Positions 61,410 to 64,000 of a DNA stretch of 64,000 nt are shown here, piece by piece. The translations under genes and the position numbers were made by a program. Every line of letters begins with the position of its first letter. Positions within the stretch are counted from its first letter, which is position 1. The DNA lies in contig NC_082691.1 in assembly GCF_949987515.2 (NCBI RefSeq), positions 63,743,740 to 63,807,739 of the forward strand. The letters are read 5' to 3'. This stretch comes from Delphinus delphis. Taxonomy: Eukaryota > Chordata > Mammalia > Artiodactyla > Delphinidae. The notes under the pieces were generated by a model. It did no database searches. It worked only from the letters and a program-made list of their open reading frames with translations, and was not told the DNA's origin.

Positions 61410-61540
61410 AGTGTGTAAACTCTCTGAAGGCAGGGACCTTTTTTTTCTTTTGTCTTATTCACTACTATATTCTTAGCACAATACATTTCTTGTCATGTTA
61501 TAGGTGCTTAATAAACATTTGTTCTAGGAATGAATGCTTT
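61410..61540 (+). mobile_element. L2 3' end
   Basis: The pattern gtaaactctctgaaggcagg then gtgcttaataaacatttgtt matches the L2 tail. Weaker L2-like tails occur near 7676-7770, 16935-17010 and 20535-20615. Confidence 0.6.
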
Positions 61541-61875
61541 CTTGCCACCAAGATAATTTCTTGAAACTGGATGTCTTGGATAAGGGCAATCCTACAAAGA
61601 ACAGAGCAGCAGAGAATTCTTTCAGTTCAGGCTCATGAATCATTAGGAAGATTTATTCTAAAATCCTCAAAAGCCACTAAAAAAATGAAACTCTTCTCGC
61701 TTCCTAAATAATATTGTTGGAGGACTCAGGTAAACTGCCGTAGCTAGGAAGGTTTTATCGCTGAAAATTCTTGACTAAAGAAATCTTTTCTATTCCTTTT
61801 TTGTGAGTATGTGTGTGCCAGAGTTAAGTATGAAATAATCATCTGTTGAAATATCTCAATGCAGATACAGAGGTT

Positions 61876-61931
61876 AAATTTCATCATATTGTAAGTATAA
61901 TGAAAATTTCATCATATTCTAAGTGTAATGA
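61876..61931. repeat. 28-bp tandem duplication
   Basis: The unit aaatttcatcatatt followed by taagt and taatga occurs at 61876 and 61904 with few differences. Confidence 0.75.
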
Positions 61932-62671
61932 GAATTATTTGAGATCTTTCAGTATTAATACCTGTCCAGAAGCATGAAAAGTTTGATTGTCTTCATTTTC
62001 CCTTTATGTAATTGTTGGGTTCTTTCTCTTGGAAACAAAATTTCTTTCATAAAATGTATCCTCTGAACGGTGAGGATAGGATGTAGAAATGTAGAACTGA
62101 GGAAGTTTGGGGGTCTTATGGGTGCTAGATATCCAGGAACTGCTATGAATTCCAATAAAGTCCTTAGGACAAACTGAAAGTGAAGCCCAAGTCCCTTCAT
62201 ATACGAATGATTAAGCATTGCTGAGTTGGCTGTAATGTGAAATAGTTGGTATGGTACATTTACTCATGTAATAGAGTTAGTGATGGTACGTTCGTAGGTT
62301 CTGAGGTCAAAGTTTGGCTTACTAGCTCTGCACTCAGTAATGATAGCTATTGTTATTTAGGAACCAAAAAGTCAATTTACCAGGTACAGGGATAGGTAAG
62401 GTCAGGGTGGGAGGGCAGAATGGCTTCTGTGCCCTTGGTGTTTAGCAGAAACTCTGGGTACCACTAGTTTACATGGTGAGGCCAGTGAAGTGGGTCTCCA
62501 ATCTTCGAGTGACTTGGGATGTAGGTGCCTTTGAATCTGGTCCAGCAAGAGCCTGTTAGAGAAAGCCACTGCTTCTAAGGTTGCAGTAAGACATCCAACA
62601 TTGTTTCCTTTAAATGCATGCTAATAAATATTCTAGGGTTTGAAGTGGCATATCTGACTTATTCTAGTATA

Positions 62672-62905
62672 ATGATTAAGAACTCTGTGTCTAGAGACAG
62701 CTTACTTGTATTCCAGTCCTGGCTCTGTGACCTTGGGCAAATTACTTAAACAAAAAGAAAGCCAAAACCCTCCTAAACCTCAGTTTTCCCATCTGTAGAA
62801 TGGTTCCTCCTTCATTGGCTTGTTGTGAGGACTGAAATGTGTAAAGACATTAATTGCTTAGAATAGTGCTTGGAACACAATAATCTCTCAACAAATGTTA
62901 ACTAC
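62672..62905 (+). mobile_element. MIR
   Basis: Contains atgattaagaactctgtgtc, ctctgtgaccttgggcaaat, cccatctgtagaatggttcc and gcttgttgtgaggactgaaa, with a small A-rich insertion in the core. Confidence 0.75.
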
Positions 62906-63209
62906 AATTCTGAGGATAGTTTTTCATCTTTATTTGACTAATAAGTTATGCCGTATCAAAAATGGTGCTATTCATTGATCAGAAAAAAGAGGTTATAATA
63001 CATCATCTTTCTGAAACTTCGCTATCTGTCAGCATCACAAATCTAGATCTCAGCTAAGAAACATGAAGATCATGTATCCTCAGGGGCATCCCCAAAGTCC
63101 TCTAGCGTAACTGCCTTGGGTGTTTGGTTCCAGAGAGGATACCAAAAGGAAAGGCGCTTCAGGATCATGAGGTCAAGTGGCCATCTTCCCAAAATCCCTG
63201 ATTGTTTCA

Positions 63210-63790
63210 TCTGGATGTATTCTTAGAAGGAAAATTGCTCAATCAGAAAATATTTCTCACTCACACACACACACCACACACACACACGTACGCATACATA
63301 TTGCTTAGCAAAAATGTACTAAGTTATAGTTACTCCAGCAGTGTATAAAAATGTCTATTTTATAGGTATTATTGTTTTGATCTTTACAATTCTTAACTGA
63401 AAAAATAATTTGACTGTTATTTCAATCTTTCTTTCTTTGCTTACCAGTGAGATTGAACATTTAAAAAATGTTAATTGGCCATTTATCTTTCTTCTCTTGT
63501 GATTTACATATGTAAAACCTTTTGTTCAATAGTATATCAGGTAGTTCAGCTTTTTCTTATTTTGTGTATATTGAGTGGCAATCTTTTAGCATACTTCTGT
63601 CATGCATAAAAAATACCTTGTGTAAGTAAGGAATGTAATCTCTCTTCATATGTAAAAGAAGTTTTACCAATTTGGCATTTGCCTTTTATTTTTATTTATG
63701 ATGTTTTTTAGACAAGTAAAATTTATAAAGTATTTACATAATAAAGTCTTCATCTTTTTCCTTTAGGTTTCTCTGTCTAGGAAAGTCTTC
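63210..63790 (-). mobile_element. Old L1-like fragment with CA repeat
   Basis: The segment from ggatgtattcttagaaggaa through ttactccagcagtgtataaa and gtgagattgaacatttaaaa resembles antisense ORF2 C-terminal sequence. A CA-rich run at about 63259-63292 is embedded in it. Confidence 0.5.
63259..63292. repeat. CA microsatellite
   Basis: Two CA runs separated by a single CC interruption. Confidence 0.92.
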
Positions 63791-63845
63791 CCATGCCAAG
63801 AGTATTATCGACCTATAATTTATTTTAACATTTTTATGCTATTAT

Positions 63846-64000
63846 TCTTTTTTTTTTGCGGTGTGCGGGCCTCTCACTGTTGTGGCTTCTCCCGTTGCGG
63901 AGCACAGGCTCCAGACGCGCAGGCTCAGTGGCCATGGCTCACGGACCCAGCCGCTCCGCGGCATGTGGGATCTTCCCGGACCGGGGCACGAACTCGTGTC
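63846..64000 (-). mobile_element. CHR-2-type SINE, cut by window end
   Basis: Poly-T then gcggtgtgcgggcctctcac and the rest of the body up to gcacgaactcgtgtc, where the window stops before the tRNA-like head. Confidence 0.93.

Larger units (their letters stand above)
57569..64000 (+). other. BBS9: BBS9 intron (5' part), at least 6.4 kb
   Basis: MIRs lie at about 57675-57890, 59755-59965 and 62672-62905. L1 3' ends lie at 58010-58880 and about 59211-59600, with older L1-like stretches near 60540-60830 and 63210-63790. An L2-like tail is at about 61410-61540, and a CHR-2 SINE is cut by the window edge. No further exon was found. Confidence 0.75.

Noticed and set aside
57569..64000. Search for the next BBS9 exon (human text beginning VIALADAVEENQ)
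   Set aside because: No matching coding segment with splice sites was found before the window end; it must lie further downstream.
1..64000. A previously undescribed biological system in the window
   Set aside because: All coding sequence I can support belongs to BBS9 or to dead L1 copies. The unusual signals are architectural, and are listed as findings.

Overview
This is mammalian nuclear DNA, almost certainly from a cetacean. The best evidence for the lineage is ten copies of a tRNA-derived SINE whose 5' end reads gggcttccctggtggcgcag; this is the CHR-2 type that is abundant in whales and dolphins. Older CHR-1-type SINEs and artiodactyl-type L1 3' ends agree with this. I cannot tell toothed from baleen whales.

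The whole window lies inside one plus-strand gene, BBS9 (PTHB1), a core subunit of the BBSome, the coat complex that carries membrane proteins in and out of primary cilia. Ten internal coding exons can be placed to the base: 2199-2380, 6911-6987, 9890-9943, 16083-16185, 17657-17761, 19900-19914, 24823-24963, 42815-42910, 53422-53594 and 57416-57568. All have AG/GT borders and their phases join into one uninterrupted frame of about 366 codons. This matches roughly residues 339-704 of the 887-residue human protein (residue numbers are my count from memory). The exons cover the end of the N-terminal beta-propeller, the linker helix, the GAE-like beta-sandwich, the platform region and the start of the C-terminal helical part. 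The 5' exons (start codon, most of the propeller) and the 3' exons (after the residues DGTYKQ) lie outside the window.

Everything else is intron, much of it transposon. Region by region: 1-24.8 kb holds eight short exons in mostly single-copy intron with scattered MIR, L2 and old L1 3' ends and one CHR-2 SINE. 24.96-42.8 kb is a large intron built from an old minus-strand L1 (about 29.2-41.5 kb) into which SINEs and a younger minus-strand L1 (34810-40170, perfect 11-bp target-site duplication) were inserted. One 96-bp exon follows at 42.8 kb. 42.9-53.4 kb holds a nearly full-length but broken plus-strand L1 (44.56-51.48 kb) with two CHR-2 SINEs in its ORF2. 53.4-64 kb has two exons, a 5'-truncated L1 with perfect 14-bp duplications, a CHR-2 SINE with a threefold internal tandem repeat, and several MIRs.

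I saw no other protein gene, no functional RNA gene, no CRISPR and no undescribed enzymatic system. The most interesting points concern architecture: a 15-bp microexon within a run of phase-1 symmetric exons, two oppositely oriented long L1s flanking exon 42815-42910, nested and very short insertions with intact duplications, and two unlike L1 5'UTRs in one gene.
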